Source of the DNA: Terriglobia bacterium
GTDB taxonomy: Bacteria; Acidobacteriota; Vicinamibacteria; Vicinamibacterales; CAVVIG01
Assembly: GCA_020073005.1 (NCBI GenBank)
Contig: JAIQFX010000059.1
Coordinates: 1 to 64,000 of the forward strand
Length of the DNA stretch: 64,000 nt
Reading direction: 5' to 3'
In this document: positions 39,417 through 46,993 of the stretch, in pieces
Numbering within the stretch: position 1 is the stretch's first letter
Layout: the number at the start of each line of letters is the position of its first letter
Notes under the pieces: generated by a model
Told to the model about the DNA's origin: nothing
The model's input: the letters and a program-made list of their open reading frames with translations, nothing else
The model's database searches: none
Translations under genes and position numbers: made by a program

Positions 39417-40516
39417 GCGCCGAAGAACGCGCGCACGGTGTCGACGACGAACTCGATCTCCGGCAGGGCCAGGTCCGGCCGGATCGGCAGGCACAGCAGC
39501 TCGTGCGCGAGCCGCTCGGCCACGGGGAACTGGCCGCGCCGCCACCCGAGGTCCGCGAACGCCGGCTGCAGGTGAATCGGCGTCGGATACCGCACGACCG
39601 CGTCGACGCCGGCCGCCCGCAGGTGCGCGAGCAGCGCGTCGCGCCGATCCGTGCGCACCGTGAACAGATGAAAGACGTGCGCTTCGTGCGGCGCCCACGC
39701 CTGGAACGAGAGCGGCAGGCCCGCGAGCCCGTCGTGATACAGCCGCGCCACGCGCCGCCGTTGCGCGTTCCACGCGTCGAGGCGCGGCAGCTTCCACGAC
39801 AGGATCCGCGCCTGGAGCGCGTCGAGCTTGCTGTTCGCGCCGGCCACGACGTGCTCGTTCTGCGCGCGCTGTCCGAGATTCCGCCGTTCCGCGATGCGGC
39901 CGGCGAGCGCGCGATCGCCGGTCGCGATGGCGCCGGCGTCGCCGGCCGCCGCGAGGTTCTTGCTGGGGTGAAAGCTGAAACAGCCCGCCGTCCCGAGACT
40001 GCCGACGCGACGGCCGTCGATCCGCGCGCCGTGGGCCTGCGCGGCGTCCTCGACGATCGCCAGCCCGGCGCGGTCCGCCAGCGCGCGCAGGGCGGCCAGC
40101 GGCGTCGGCTTGCCGTACAGATGGACGGGTACGACGGCTCGGGTGTCCGGACCGACGGCCGCCGCGACCTGCGGCTCGTCGATGAGATACGTGCGGTCGT
40201 CGGCGTCGACGAGATCGGGCGTCGCGCCGCTGAGGCGGATCGCCGCGACCGTGGCGTTGAACGTGTTCGCCTGCGTGATCACGCGATCGCCCCTGCCGAT
40301 GCCGAGCGCGGCGAGCGCGATCGTCAGCGCGTCGGTGCCGGTGTTGACGCCCTGCACGCAGCCGACGCCGAGATACGCGGCGAACTCCCGTTCGAACCGG
40401 CGCACGTCCTCGGTGAGCACGTACCGGCCGTCGACGAGCATGCGCTGGAGCTCGGCCATGAGGCACTCGACGCCCTCGCCGAATTGATGCGCGTAGTTGT
40501 AGCGGTGGACGTCCAT
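39413..40516 (-). CDS. DegT/DnrJ/EryC1/StrS-family aminotransferase
   Basis: 367 residues from ATG 40516. PLP-dependent sugar or cyclitol aminotransferase: GVGCVQGVNTGTDALTIALAALGI, the cofactor Asp in GLAIVEDAAQAHGARIDGRRVG, and the Schiff-base lysine in CFSFHPSKNLAAAGDAGAI. The C-terminus (AHVFHLFTVRTDRRDALLAHLRAAGVDAVVRYPTPIHLQPAF) is typical. In C7N-aminocyclitol and aminoglycoside pathways this family aminates a keto-cyclitol with Glu or Gln as donor. Start and stop overlap the neighbouring cassette genes. Confidence 0.92.
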   Translation of the reverse strand: MDVHRYNYAHQFGEGVECLMAELQRMLVDGRYVLTEDVRRFEREFAAYLGVGCVQGVNTGTDALTIALAALGIGRGDRVITQANTFNATVAAIRLSGATPDLVDADDRTYLIDEPQVAAAVGPDTRAVVPVHLYGKPTPLAALRALADRAGLAIVEDAAQAHGARIDGRRVGSLGTAGCFSFHPSKNLAAAGDAGAIATGDRALAGRIAERRNLGQRAQNEHVVAGANSKLDALQARILSWKLPRLDAWNAQRRRVARLYHDGLAGLPLSFQAWAPHEAHVFHLFTVRTDRRDALLAHLRAAGVDAVVRYPTPIHLQPAFADLGWRRGQFPVAERLAHELLCLPIRPDLALPEIEFVVDTVRAFFGA

Positions 40517-41511
40517 CACGCGTGGGTCGCGTCGGACACATCCCGGAGCGGGTCGCCGATGTGGGCGGGGCGTCCGGAGGCCATCGACTGCCGCACGGCG
40601 TCGACGACGAGCTGGGTCCGCAGCGCGTCCGCGTAGTCGCACGCGACGGCACCGTGCGCGTTGTCGCCGACGGCGCGCAGGAATCGATCCGTCTCGATCG
40701 TGAAGATGGGTGTGGCGCCGTCGCCGGCCGGCGGCGCCTTCAACAGCGTCGACGCGATCGCGAACTCCCACCCCGACAGATCGACGCTGCCGTCGGCGGT
40801 CAGGACGCGGACGCCGATCTGCTTCTGCTTCTCGCGCATGCCGCACGTGTAGAGCAGCGTGCCGGCCTGGCCCGCGGCGAAGCGCAGCGCGATCGCCGCC
40901 GTCGCTTCGGGCGCGCTCCTGCGCGCGTTCGCCGGAATCGCCTGCACCAGGTCGATGTCGCCCAGCAGGAACCGGCAGACGTCGATCACGTGCGTCGCCT
41001 GCTCGTTGACGGGCCCGCCCGACAGCGCGGCGTCGAGCCACCACGGCACGTCGTAGATCCGCCCCGCCCAGTGACAGGCGACGCCCAGGACGTGCAGCCC
41101 GGCCAGCAGCGCGCGCGCCTGCTGGACCGACGCGCGGCACCGATTCATATAGCCGACCGCGTGAATGAGCGGACGCCGCGCCAGTTCGCGCGCGATCGGA
41201 CCGCCGCCCTCCGCCGTCACGCCGATCGGCTTCTCGACGAAGAACGGCACGCGCGCGCGGAGAAACGTGTGGAGGAACTCCGTCCGGAACGCCGGCGGCG
41301 TGCAGAGGAATACCGCGTCGAGCGTCTGCCAGTCGTCGTCGTGCAGCCGCGCCGCGACGCGCGCGCCGGGCACCGCCGCCGCCAGCTCGAGCGCGAACGC
41401 CAGGTTGGCGTCGTGCAGCCAGGCGACCTGATGGCCGAGCGCGATCACCGCCAGCGCGCGCTCCCGCCCCATGCGCCCGCAGCCGATCACGCCGACGCGC
41501 AGCGGCTTCAT
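40516..41511 (-). CDS. Gfo/Idh/MocA-family oxidoreductase
   Basis: 331 residues from ATG 41511. N-terminal Rossmann VGVIGCGRMGRERALAVIALGHQVAWLHD, DAVFLCTPPAFRTEFLHTFL, and the catalytic-lysine motif VPFFVEKPIG. C-terminal alpha/beta domain with GYMNRCRASVQQAR and ALSGGPVNEQATHVIDVCRFLLGDID (family His). These enzymes oxidise or reduce cyclitols and sugars with NAD(P); inositol dehydrogenase and several aminoglycoside enzymes belong here. It would supply the keto group for the neighbouring DegT enzyme. Confidence 0.92.
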   Translation of the reverse strand: MKPLRVGVIGCGRMGRERALAVIALGHQVAWLHDANLAFALELAAAVPGARVAARLHDDDWQTLDAVFLCTPPAFRTEFLHTFLRARVPFFVEKPIGVTAEGGGPIARELARRPLIHAVGYMNRCRASVQQARALLAGLHVLGVACHWAGRIYDVPWWLDAALSGGPVNEQATHVIDVCRFLLGDIDLVQAIPANARRSAPEATAAIALRFAAGQAGTLLYTCGMREKQKQIGVRVLTADGSVDLSGWEFAIASTLLKAPPAGDGATPIFTIETDRFLRAVGDNAHGAVACDYADALRTQLVVDAVRQSMASGRPAHIGDPLRDVSDATHA

Positions 41512-42707
41512 GCCGTGTGCCTCAATCCCGCCGGCGCGTGCGAGACGATCTCGCCGACGAGGTCCGCGATCACGTCTGGCGCCGTGATCCAGGGATGGAC
41601 GCGCAGCGCGGCCGCGAGCGCGGCCGGGTCGCGGTCCATCACCGCGTCGCACGCCAGCGCTTCGTACTGCGTGAACGCCTGGACGGCGCGCAGAACGTCC
41701 GGCGGCGCCGCGGCTCTCGGGCCGCGCTTCCGCAGACGTCCCCCGGCCGCCTCGTGCGGAATCTCGAGGACATCGTCCGATCGGAATCCGGGATGCCAGC
41801 CGGCGTTCGGGCACGACAGGAAGAACGGCGTGTCGACCTCGCAGCCCGCGCGCGCCAGCAGGAGCGGGCCGACGGCCTCGGCGTACCACGGCGCGCTGCG
41901 CCGGCCGAGCGCCGCGTGGACGGCGGCGAGATCGCCGTCGAGGTATGCCGTGAAGCTGCGCTCGCTGACGCGCTCCAGCCACCGCGCGCGCGACTCGACG
42001 AGCGCGCGCTGCTCGCGCAGCACGGCGGCCGCGTCGTCGTGCAGCCGCACGTACTTCGTCGCGACGGCGCCGGGCACGGCGTGCCGGCCGGCCGTCACGC
42101 CGTGCAGCCAGCCGAGGTGATTGACGCCCACGTAGTCGAAGTCCAGCGACGCGGCCGGCACGCCGAGGCCGTCGGCGATCCGGCGGAGCGCGAGCCACGG
42201 CACCTCGCAGATGCCGTAGAGGCGCAGTTGCGGAAACGCGCGGAACATGCCGCGCGCGAGCACGCCGACGGGCGACGTCATCAGCAGGATCAGCGCGTCC
42301 GGACAGCACCCGGTCAGCAGTTCGCCGATCAGCGCCAGATGCGGCCACGCGCGCCACGCCGCCGAGAGGCCGCCCGGGCCGAGCCCTTCGTCTCCGCACA
42401 AGTCGTACTTGAGCGGAAACGTCTCGTCGAAATGCCTCGAGGCGAAGCCGCCGGGCCGGATCTGCACCAGCACGGTGTCCGCGCCGGCGAGCGCCGCGCG
42501 CAGGTGCGGCGCCTGCATCGTGGACGTGCGAATCGCGATCGGCGCCTCGCCGGCGCACAGGCGGGACGCGCGCGCCACCGCGGCGAGGTGGCGCGGCGTC
42601 CGTCCGGCCAGCGTCACGTCGATCGGGACGGCGTGGCGCCGCCGGCTCAGCCAGGCAAACAGCGCCGGCGTGCTCTGGGCGCTGCCGCCGAGAATGACGA
42701 GCTTCAT
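41508..42707 (-). CDS. Glycoside-hydrolase family 4-like NAD-dependent enzyme
   Basis: 399 residues from ATG 42707. GH4 layout: N-terminal MKLVILGGSAQSTPALFAWL; TVLVQIRPGGFASRHFDETFPLKYDLCGDEGLGPGG (canonical GH4 has Q-E-T-T-G-x-G-G here, so Gln-Glu is Asp-Glu); LMTSPVGVLARG (usually N-P); the metal Cys in LYGICEVPWLALRRI (usually C-H/N); GVNHLGWLHG. GH4 enzymes use NAD and Mn for oxidation-elimination-reduction at C3. The substitutions and the cassette context suggest a dehydrogenase or epimerase on a cyclitol rather than a glycosidase (inference). Confidence 0.8.
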   Translation of the reverse strand: MKLVILGGSAQSTPALFAWLSRRRHAVPIDVTLAGRTPRHLAAVARASRLCAGEAPIAIRTSTMQAPHLRAALAGADTVLVQIRPGGFASRHFDETFPLKYDLCGDEGLGPGGLSAAWRAWPHLALIGELLTGCCPDALILLMTSPVGVLARGMFRAFPQLRLYGICEVPWLALRRIADGLGVPAASLDFDYVGVNHLGWLHGVTAGRHAVPGAVATKYVRLHDDAAAVLREQRALVESRARWLERVSERSFTAYLDGDLAAVHAALGRRSAPWYAEAVGPLLLARAGCEVDTPFFLSCPNAGWHPGFRSDDVLEIPHEAAGGRLRKRGPRAAAPPDVLRAVQAFTQYEALACDAVMDRDPAALAAALRVHPWITAPDVIADLVGEIVSHAPAGLRHTA

Positions 42708-43720
42708 GAGGCCACCCGCCGGGCGCAGTGCAGGTGACGCGCGTACGCCGCGGCGCCCTCGAGGCAGACCTCTTCGCCCGGATCCGCGAGCTGGACGAGG
42801 TCGGCCGTCGGACAGGGCATCAGCCGGTAGTCGCAGGCGTCGCGCAGCAACTCGCGGAGCAGCGTGACGTAGACGTCGCCGAGCGCGGACGCGAATCCGC
42901 CCGTGACGACGACGCGCGTGACGCCGGCGGCGAGCACCACCGTCGCGAGCGTCCGCGCGAGCGGGCGCGTGCCGTCGCGCACCACGGCGAGCGACCACCG
43001 ATCGCCCGCGATCGCGGCGGGCACGAGGTGGTCCTCGTTGGTGAGCGTCTCCGCGCGTGCGCCGAACCGCGTGACGCACAGCGATTCGCCGAAGGCCGCG
43101 GGCTCGATCGCGGCGCGCTGCCGGGCCAGGCGCTCGAGGCCGCGGCCGGACGCGATCGCGCCGAGGTGGCCCATCCCGCCGCAGTCGCAGCGGGGCGCGT
43201 CGGGAGCCCAGCTCACCGTGGTGTGGCCGATTTCTCCGGCGTGCGGCGGATCGTCGAGGACGCCGTCGGGATGGCGCGCATCGAAGATTTTGCTGCCGAT
43301 GCCGCTGCTGATCGCGACGACGAGAAACCGGTGCACGCCATAGGTCGCGCTCAGCCGCCACGCGGCCGCCGACAGATCGTTGAGCACGACGACGTCGCGC
43401 AGCGAGTGCCGCCGCAGGTCGGCCGCGAGGTCGGGCGGATCGGGCGCGCGGCCGAACAGGGTCGGCGCGTCGAGCGTGCGCCGGCGCTCCGCCACCGGAC
43501 CCGGGAACGAGACGACGATGGGCGCCACGGGCGAGAGGCCCGCGCGCACCGAGGCTTCGTAGGCCTTCATGCGGGCGACGAGGCGCCGCGCGATCTCGCG
43601 CGGCGGATGGCCGCCGAGGAAGTTGTCGATGCGCACCTTCGTCACGTGGCGCAGCGCCGACGCGTCCGCGACGCCGCAGCGCAGGTGCGTGCCGCCGAGA
43701 TCAAAAACCAGCGCCTGCAT
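42704..43720 (-). CDS. ROK-family sugar/cyclitol kinase
   Basis: 338 residues. Phosphate motif VFDLGGTHLRCGVAD at the front, second motif VVLNDLSAAAWRLSATYGV, GIGSKIFDARH, then HAGEIGHTTVSW with the ROK zinc site in RCDCGGMGHLGAIASGRGLERL (Cys-x-Cys-x2-G; the third Cys is replaced). C-terminal adenosine motif VVVTGGFASALGDVYVTLL. AcbM and ValC, the C7-cyclitol kinases of acarbose and validamycin, are ROK members, so a 2-epi-5-epi-valiolone kinase role is attractive here. It overlaps the cyclase gene by 20 bases. Confidence 0.88.
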   Translation of the reverse strand: MQALVFDLGGTHLRCGVADASALRHVTKVRIDNFLGGHPPREIARRLVARMKAYEASVRAGLSPVAPIVVSFPGPVAERRRTLDAPTLFGRAPDPPDLAADLRRHSLRDVVVLNDLSAAAWRLSATYGVHRFLVVAISSGIGSKIFDARHPDGVLDDPPHAGEIGHTTVSWAPDAPRCDCGGMGHLGAIASGRGLERLARQRAAIEPAAFGESLCVTRFGARAETLTNEDHLVPAAIAGDRWSLAVVRDGTRPLARTLATVVLAAGVTRVVVTGGFASALGDVYVTLLRELLRDACDYRLMPCPTADLVQLADPGEEVCLEGAAAYARHLHCARRVAS

Positions 43721-44861
43721 GGACGGGCCCCGACGGCGGATGGACGCGCGCGTCGATCAGACGCGCGGCGGCGGCGATCTCGTCGGGCGTAACCTCCTGC
43801 AGGAAGCCGGCGTGCCCGACGGCGAGCGGCACCACGAGATTGATCGCGCCGCGGCGGTGACGCCGGACCTCCTGCAGGCAGCGCCACAGCTCCTCCGCCG
43901 TCAGGAGCGTCTGCGTCACCGGAAGCGCCGCGCGATCGCACAGGTGCAGCAGGCGATCGAGCACGCGGTCGCTGCACAACCCGCGCTCGACGCTCAGCGC
44001 CGTCGACAGCGCCATGTCGATCGCGACCGCCTCGCCGTGCGGCAGCCGGAAGCCCGCCGCCGCCTCGAGGCGCGGGCTGACGCTGTGCCCGAAGTCGACC
44101 AGGCGGCTGCGGCACGCTTCGAAGAGGTTGGGCGCGAGTTCGCCGGCCATCAGGCGTTCGGCGTCGACGGCGACTTCGAGCGCCACGCCGATCGGCTCCT
44201 GGAATCGCGAGCGCAACAGCGCGTCGACGTGCGCCTCCAGCGTGTCGAAGAGCCGCTCGCCGCGGACCATCGCGATCTTGATGATCTCGGCGAGGCCGCA
44301 CGAGATCTGGCGCGGCGGCAGCGTGCGCAGCAGCGACAGATCGTTGATCCCGCAGGCCGGCGGATAGAAGGCGCCGAGCGCGCTCTTCTCGCCCATGAAA
44401 TTGACCGCGTGCTTGATGCCCACGCAGACGTCCACCATCCCCACGAGCGTGGTCGGGATGCGGACGTAGGCGACGCCGCGGCGGAACACGGCCGCGGCCA
44501 GGCCGGCGATGTCGAGCGCGCTGCCTCCGCCGACGCCGACGATGACGCCGTCGCGCGGCAGGCGACGCTCGAGGGCCGCCGCGCAGACGCGCTCGACCTG
44601 CGCCCACGACTTGGCGTCTTCGGTCCCGTCGACGAGGGCGATGCCCGCGAGGCGGAGCCGCCGCGCGCCGTAGCGGCGGATGTCGTCGCCGTACAGCTGA
44701 TGAACGCGGTGATCGACGACGATGAGCACGTCGCGGCCGCCCGCGCGCGCCGCGAGCGTGTTCTCCTGCAGATCGAACACGCCGCGCGTCGTGTGCACGA
44801 CCTCGTAGGAGACATCCCGCGCGGCCCCCACGCGAACCGCGGACGCGTCGGCCTGCATCAT
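43701..44861 (-). CDS. Sedoheptulose-7-phosphate cyclase, 2-epi-5-epi-valiolone synthase type
   Basis: 386 residues from ATG 44861 (a second ATG at 44858; GGAGGAG upstream). Dehydroquinate-synthase fold: NAD site VIVGVGGGSALDIAGLAAAVFRRGV, then VRIPTTLVGMVDVCVGIKHAVNF and EKSALGAFYPP (DHQ synthases have G-G-K-T-G-I-N instead). Sedoheptulose cyclase hallmarks follow: AGELAPNLFEACRSRLVDFGHSVSPRLE and HGEAVAIDMALSTALSVERGL, close to the phrases I know from ValA/AcbC-type enzymes. NLVVPLAVGHAGFL closes the fold. Reaction expected: sedoheptulose 7-phosphate to 2-epi-5-epi-valiolone, the first step to C7N-aminocyclitols. EVS or DDGS sister functions cannot be excluded by eye. Confidence 0.85.
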   Translation of the reverse strand: MMQADASAVRVGAARDVSYEVVHTTRGVFDLQENTLAARAGGRDVLIVVDHRVHQLYGDDIRRYGARRLRLAGIALVDGTEDAKSWAQVERVCAAALERRLPRDGVIVGVGGGSALDIAGLAAAVFRRGVAYVRIPTTLVGMVDVCVGIKHAVNFMGEKSALGAFYPPACGINDLSLLRTLPPRQISCGLAEIIKIAMVRGERLFDTLEAHVDALLRSRFQEPIGVALEVAVDAERLMAGELAPNLFEACRSRLVDFGHSVSPRLEAAAGFRLPHGEAVAIDMALSTALSVERGLCSDRVLDRLLHLCDRAALPVTQTLLTAEELWRCLQEVRRHRRGAINLVVPLAVGHAGFLQEVTPDEIAAAARLIDARVHPPSGPVHAGAGF

Positions 44862-45205
44862 CACTCCTCCCGCGCGCCGAACGCCGTGCCGCAGAGCCGG
44901 GAGACGACCTGCCGGGCCAGCGGCGGCATCGCGGTGAACCGCACGCCGACGAGGTAGTCGTTCGCCAGCGGCAGATCCACGGGATCCTCGTTGCGCAGCG
45001 GCTCGGCCCAGACGACGCGCACCATCAGCCGCGCGGGCAGATGCGGCGTGTTGAGAATCAGCTCGTACTCGCGCCCGGCCGAGAGCGGCGTCGCCGTGCG
45101 GACGCGGGCGCCGGTCGCGCTGATGTCGACCAGGCGGCCGAACTCCGACCCCAGCCTCACTTCGAGCGCGGGCGCCACCACGCGCATTGGCCGTAGCAAT
45201 CGCAT
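44861..45205 (-). CDS. PilZ-domain protein
   Basis: 114 residues, one PilZ beta-barrel: LLRPMRVVAPALEVRLGSEFGRLVDISATGARVRTATPL. The second c-di-GMP motif (D/N-x-S-x-x-G) is DISATG, while the RxxxR motif is loose. The C-terminal strand-helix LVGVRFTAMPPLARQVVSRLC fits the family. It precedes the cyclase with a one-base overlap (TGATG), so c-di-GMP could tune the cyclitol/polysaccharide pathway at protein level. Confidence 0.8.
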   Translation of the reverse strand: MRLLRPMRVVAPALEVRLGSEFGRLVDISATGARVRTATPLSAGREYELILNTPHLPARLMVRVVWAEPLRNEDPVDLPLANDYLVGVRFTAMPPLARQVVSRLCGTAFGAREE

Positions 45206-45211
45206 ATCTGG

Positions 45212-46240
45212 TCACCGGACGCGGCGCTGCACCACGAGGCGCACGTCGGTCAAATCGCTGTTGGCGACGGTCACGTGTATCTGTGTCGGCGGCGTCACCG
45301 GCTGAAGCCCGTGCTCGACGCTGCTCGAAATCGGCGGCATGGCGATCACCGTGTACATGCCGCTGGGCACGTTGCCGATTTCGAACCGCCCATCGTCATC
45401 GGTGCGCGTCACGCCGATCGTGCCCGGCATCGCGCCCGCGCCGCGGGGCGTTTCGGCGACCTCGATCGTCACCCCGGCGGCCGGACGCCCGTCATCGTCG
45501 ACCGCGATCCCCGAGACGACGAACGCCGCGGCCAGCTCGAGACGAAAGACGATGTCCGGCACCGTCTGCCCCGATGCCACCGTCGCCGTCTGCGCGGCGG
45601 AGGCGTCTGCGGTGCCGGGATAGAACGTCGCGATCGGCGCGGTGCCCGACGGCCCGGGTGTGTCGAACGCCGTCTGCATGCGCGGCGCCGCGGAGATGTA
45701 GTAGGTGCCGGGCGGAAGACCGGTGATCCGGAATTCTCCGAGATCGTTGGGGCCGAAGCTCTGGCCCACCGGGACGAAGCGATCCGGCGCGCCCCGCACG
45801 GCGAGGCGGCGCAGCGCCGTCACGCGCGCGTCGACGAGGGGCCGTCCGGCCGGGTCGAGGATGCGGCCCGCGATCGCGCCGCCACGGAGCAGGCACAGAT
45901 TGACGCCGTCGAGCACCTGGCCCGCGAGGAGCACGACGCGCACCGGATCGCCCGGACGCACGAAGCCGGGTTTCTCCGCCTCGACGCGGTACTGGCCGGG
46001 CGCGACCCTGGCGAAGACGTACCGGCCGTCCTGATCGCTCACGGCCTGAACGGGCGGGCTGGCCGCCGTCCCCGGGGGCCGTCGCGACTCCGGGAGCAGC
46101 AGCACGTGCGCGCCGGCGACCGGCGCGTTCGCGTCATCGAAGACGCGGCCGAAGAAGCGCGCCGGCGCGATCTCGTCCTGAGACACCGATCCACGCGTCA
46201 GCGCGCCGACGAGCGCGATGCTGGCGAATATCAGAGGCAT
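45212..46240 (-). CDS. Secreted carboxypeptidase-regulatory-like (Ig-fold) protein
   Basis: 342 residues from ATG 46240 (GAGGAAA six bases upstream; a longer frame adds residues before the signal peptide). Signal peptide MPLIFASIALVGALTRGSVS. Three CarboxypepD_reg-like beta-sandwiches: about 20-110 (FFGRVFDDANAPVAGAHVLLL), 115-230 (IAGRILDPAGRPLVDARVTAL) and 240-320 (VSGIAVDDDGRPAAGVTIEV), each ending in 'G-x-Y-x-V/I'. Such repeats are usual in acidobacterial surface proteins and serve as stalks or carbohydrate contacts. No enzymatic domain is visible. Confidence 0.82.
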   Translation of the reverse strand: MPLIFASIALVGALTRGSVSQDEIAPARFFGRVFDDANAPVAGAHVLLLPESRRPPGTAASPPVQAVSDQDGRYVFARVAPGQYRVEAEKPGFVRPGDPVRVVLLAGQVLDGVNLCLLRGGAIAGRILDPAGRPLVDARVTALRRLAVRGAPDRFVPVGQSFGPNDLGEFRITGLPPGTYYISAAPRMQTAFDTPGPSGTAPIATFYPGTADASAAQTATVASGQTVPDIVFRLELAAAFVVSGIAVDDDGRPAAGVTIEVAETPRGAGAMPGTIGVTRTDDDGRFEIGNVPSGMYTVIAMPPISSSVEHGLQPVTPPTQIHVTVANSDLTDVRLVVQRRVR

Positions 46241-46285
46241 TTTCTGTTTCCTCCGTGATCGGGACACAGAGAGCGAGACACGGGC

Positions 46286-46981
46286 TCAGCGCGAAAGAAC
46301 CTCCTCCAGAAAAGCGAACAGGGCGTTGTCGCGATACGGGGAGACGTCCACGTGCGCGCGCATGGCCAGGCGCGTCAGGCTCATCAGCGCCGTCGGCTCG
46401 AAGCCGGCCTTCTCGACGGCGCGGCGCGACGCGGCGTTGTCCTCGCGGACTTTCGTGACGATGCTCGTCATTCCGCCGCGCGCGAGGTCGCCGGCGATGG
46501 CCGACCAGGCGGCCGCCGCGAGGCCGCGGCCGCGATACGCCGGCGCGGCGACCGAATCCTCGAGGCACGCGGTGGCCGGCGGCAGCGGCAGCCAGCCGCC
46601 GCGCGCCGCGAGCACGGGCGTGCGCTCGCGGAAGATCCAGCAGGCAAACGCCGGCGCGCCGTCGTCGAGCACGAGCCAGAGATCGGCGCCGGCGCGGTGG
46701 CGCGCCTGCGCTTCGTGCAGGCCGATCGTCGGCAGATCCTGCAGCAGCGCGATGTCGGCCGGGCCGGCGCGGCGCAACTCGAATCCGCCTGGCATAACGG
46801 CGGCGGGGCGGGCGATCCGGAGATCCAGCGCGTACCACAGATGCCGTTCCCGCAGGTAGCAGGCGCGGCACGCGGCCGTCCACGCGAGCGAGGCGACACG
46901 CGCCAGGCTCGCGGCGATCCCGAAACGGCGCACGCCCCGCTCGACACGTTCGACGGCGCTCGCGACGGCGGATCCTCCCAT
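46286..46981 (-). CDS. GNAT-family N-acetyltransferase
   Basis: 231 residues. The first 65 are a basic helical extension (VERVERGVRRFGIAASLARVASLAWTAACRACYLRERHLWYALDL); from about 67 a GNAT domain: FELRRAGPADIALLQDLP, LEDSVAAPAYRGRGLAAAAWSAI (acetyl-CoA loop) and TKVREDNAASRRAVEKAGFEPTALMSL. Similar extended GNATs are seen in polysaccharide loci (FemAB-like or sugar N-acyl transferases). A transfer of an acyl group to an amino-sugar or aminocyclitol is plausible. Confidence 0.85.
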   Translation of the reverse strand: MGGSAVASAVERVERGVRRFGIAASLARVASLAWTAACRACYLRERHLWYALDLRIARPAAVMPGGFELRRAGPADIALLQDLPTIGLHEAQARHRAGADLWLVLDDGAPAFACWIFRERTPVLAARGGWLPLPPATACLEDSVAAPAYRGRGLAAAAWSAIAGDLARGGMTSIVTKVREDNAASRRAVEKAGFEPTALMSLTRLAMRAHVDVSPYRDNALFAFLEEVLSR

Positions 46982-46993
46982 GTGCTGGCTCCT

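Noticed and set aside
43701-44861. Plain 3-dehydroquinate synthase (aroB)
   Set aside because: The G-G-K-T-G-I-N segment is replaced by VGIKHAVNF, and the VDFGHSVSP and HGEAVAIDMALS phrases are those of sedoheptulose-7-phosphate cyclases. No aromatic-pathway gene is near.
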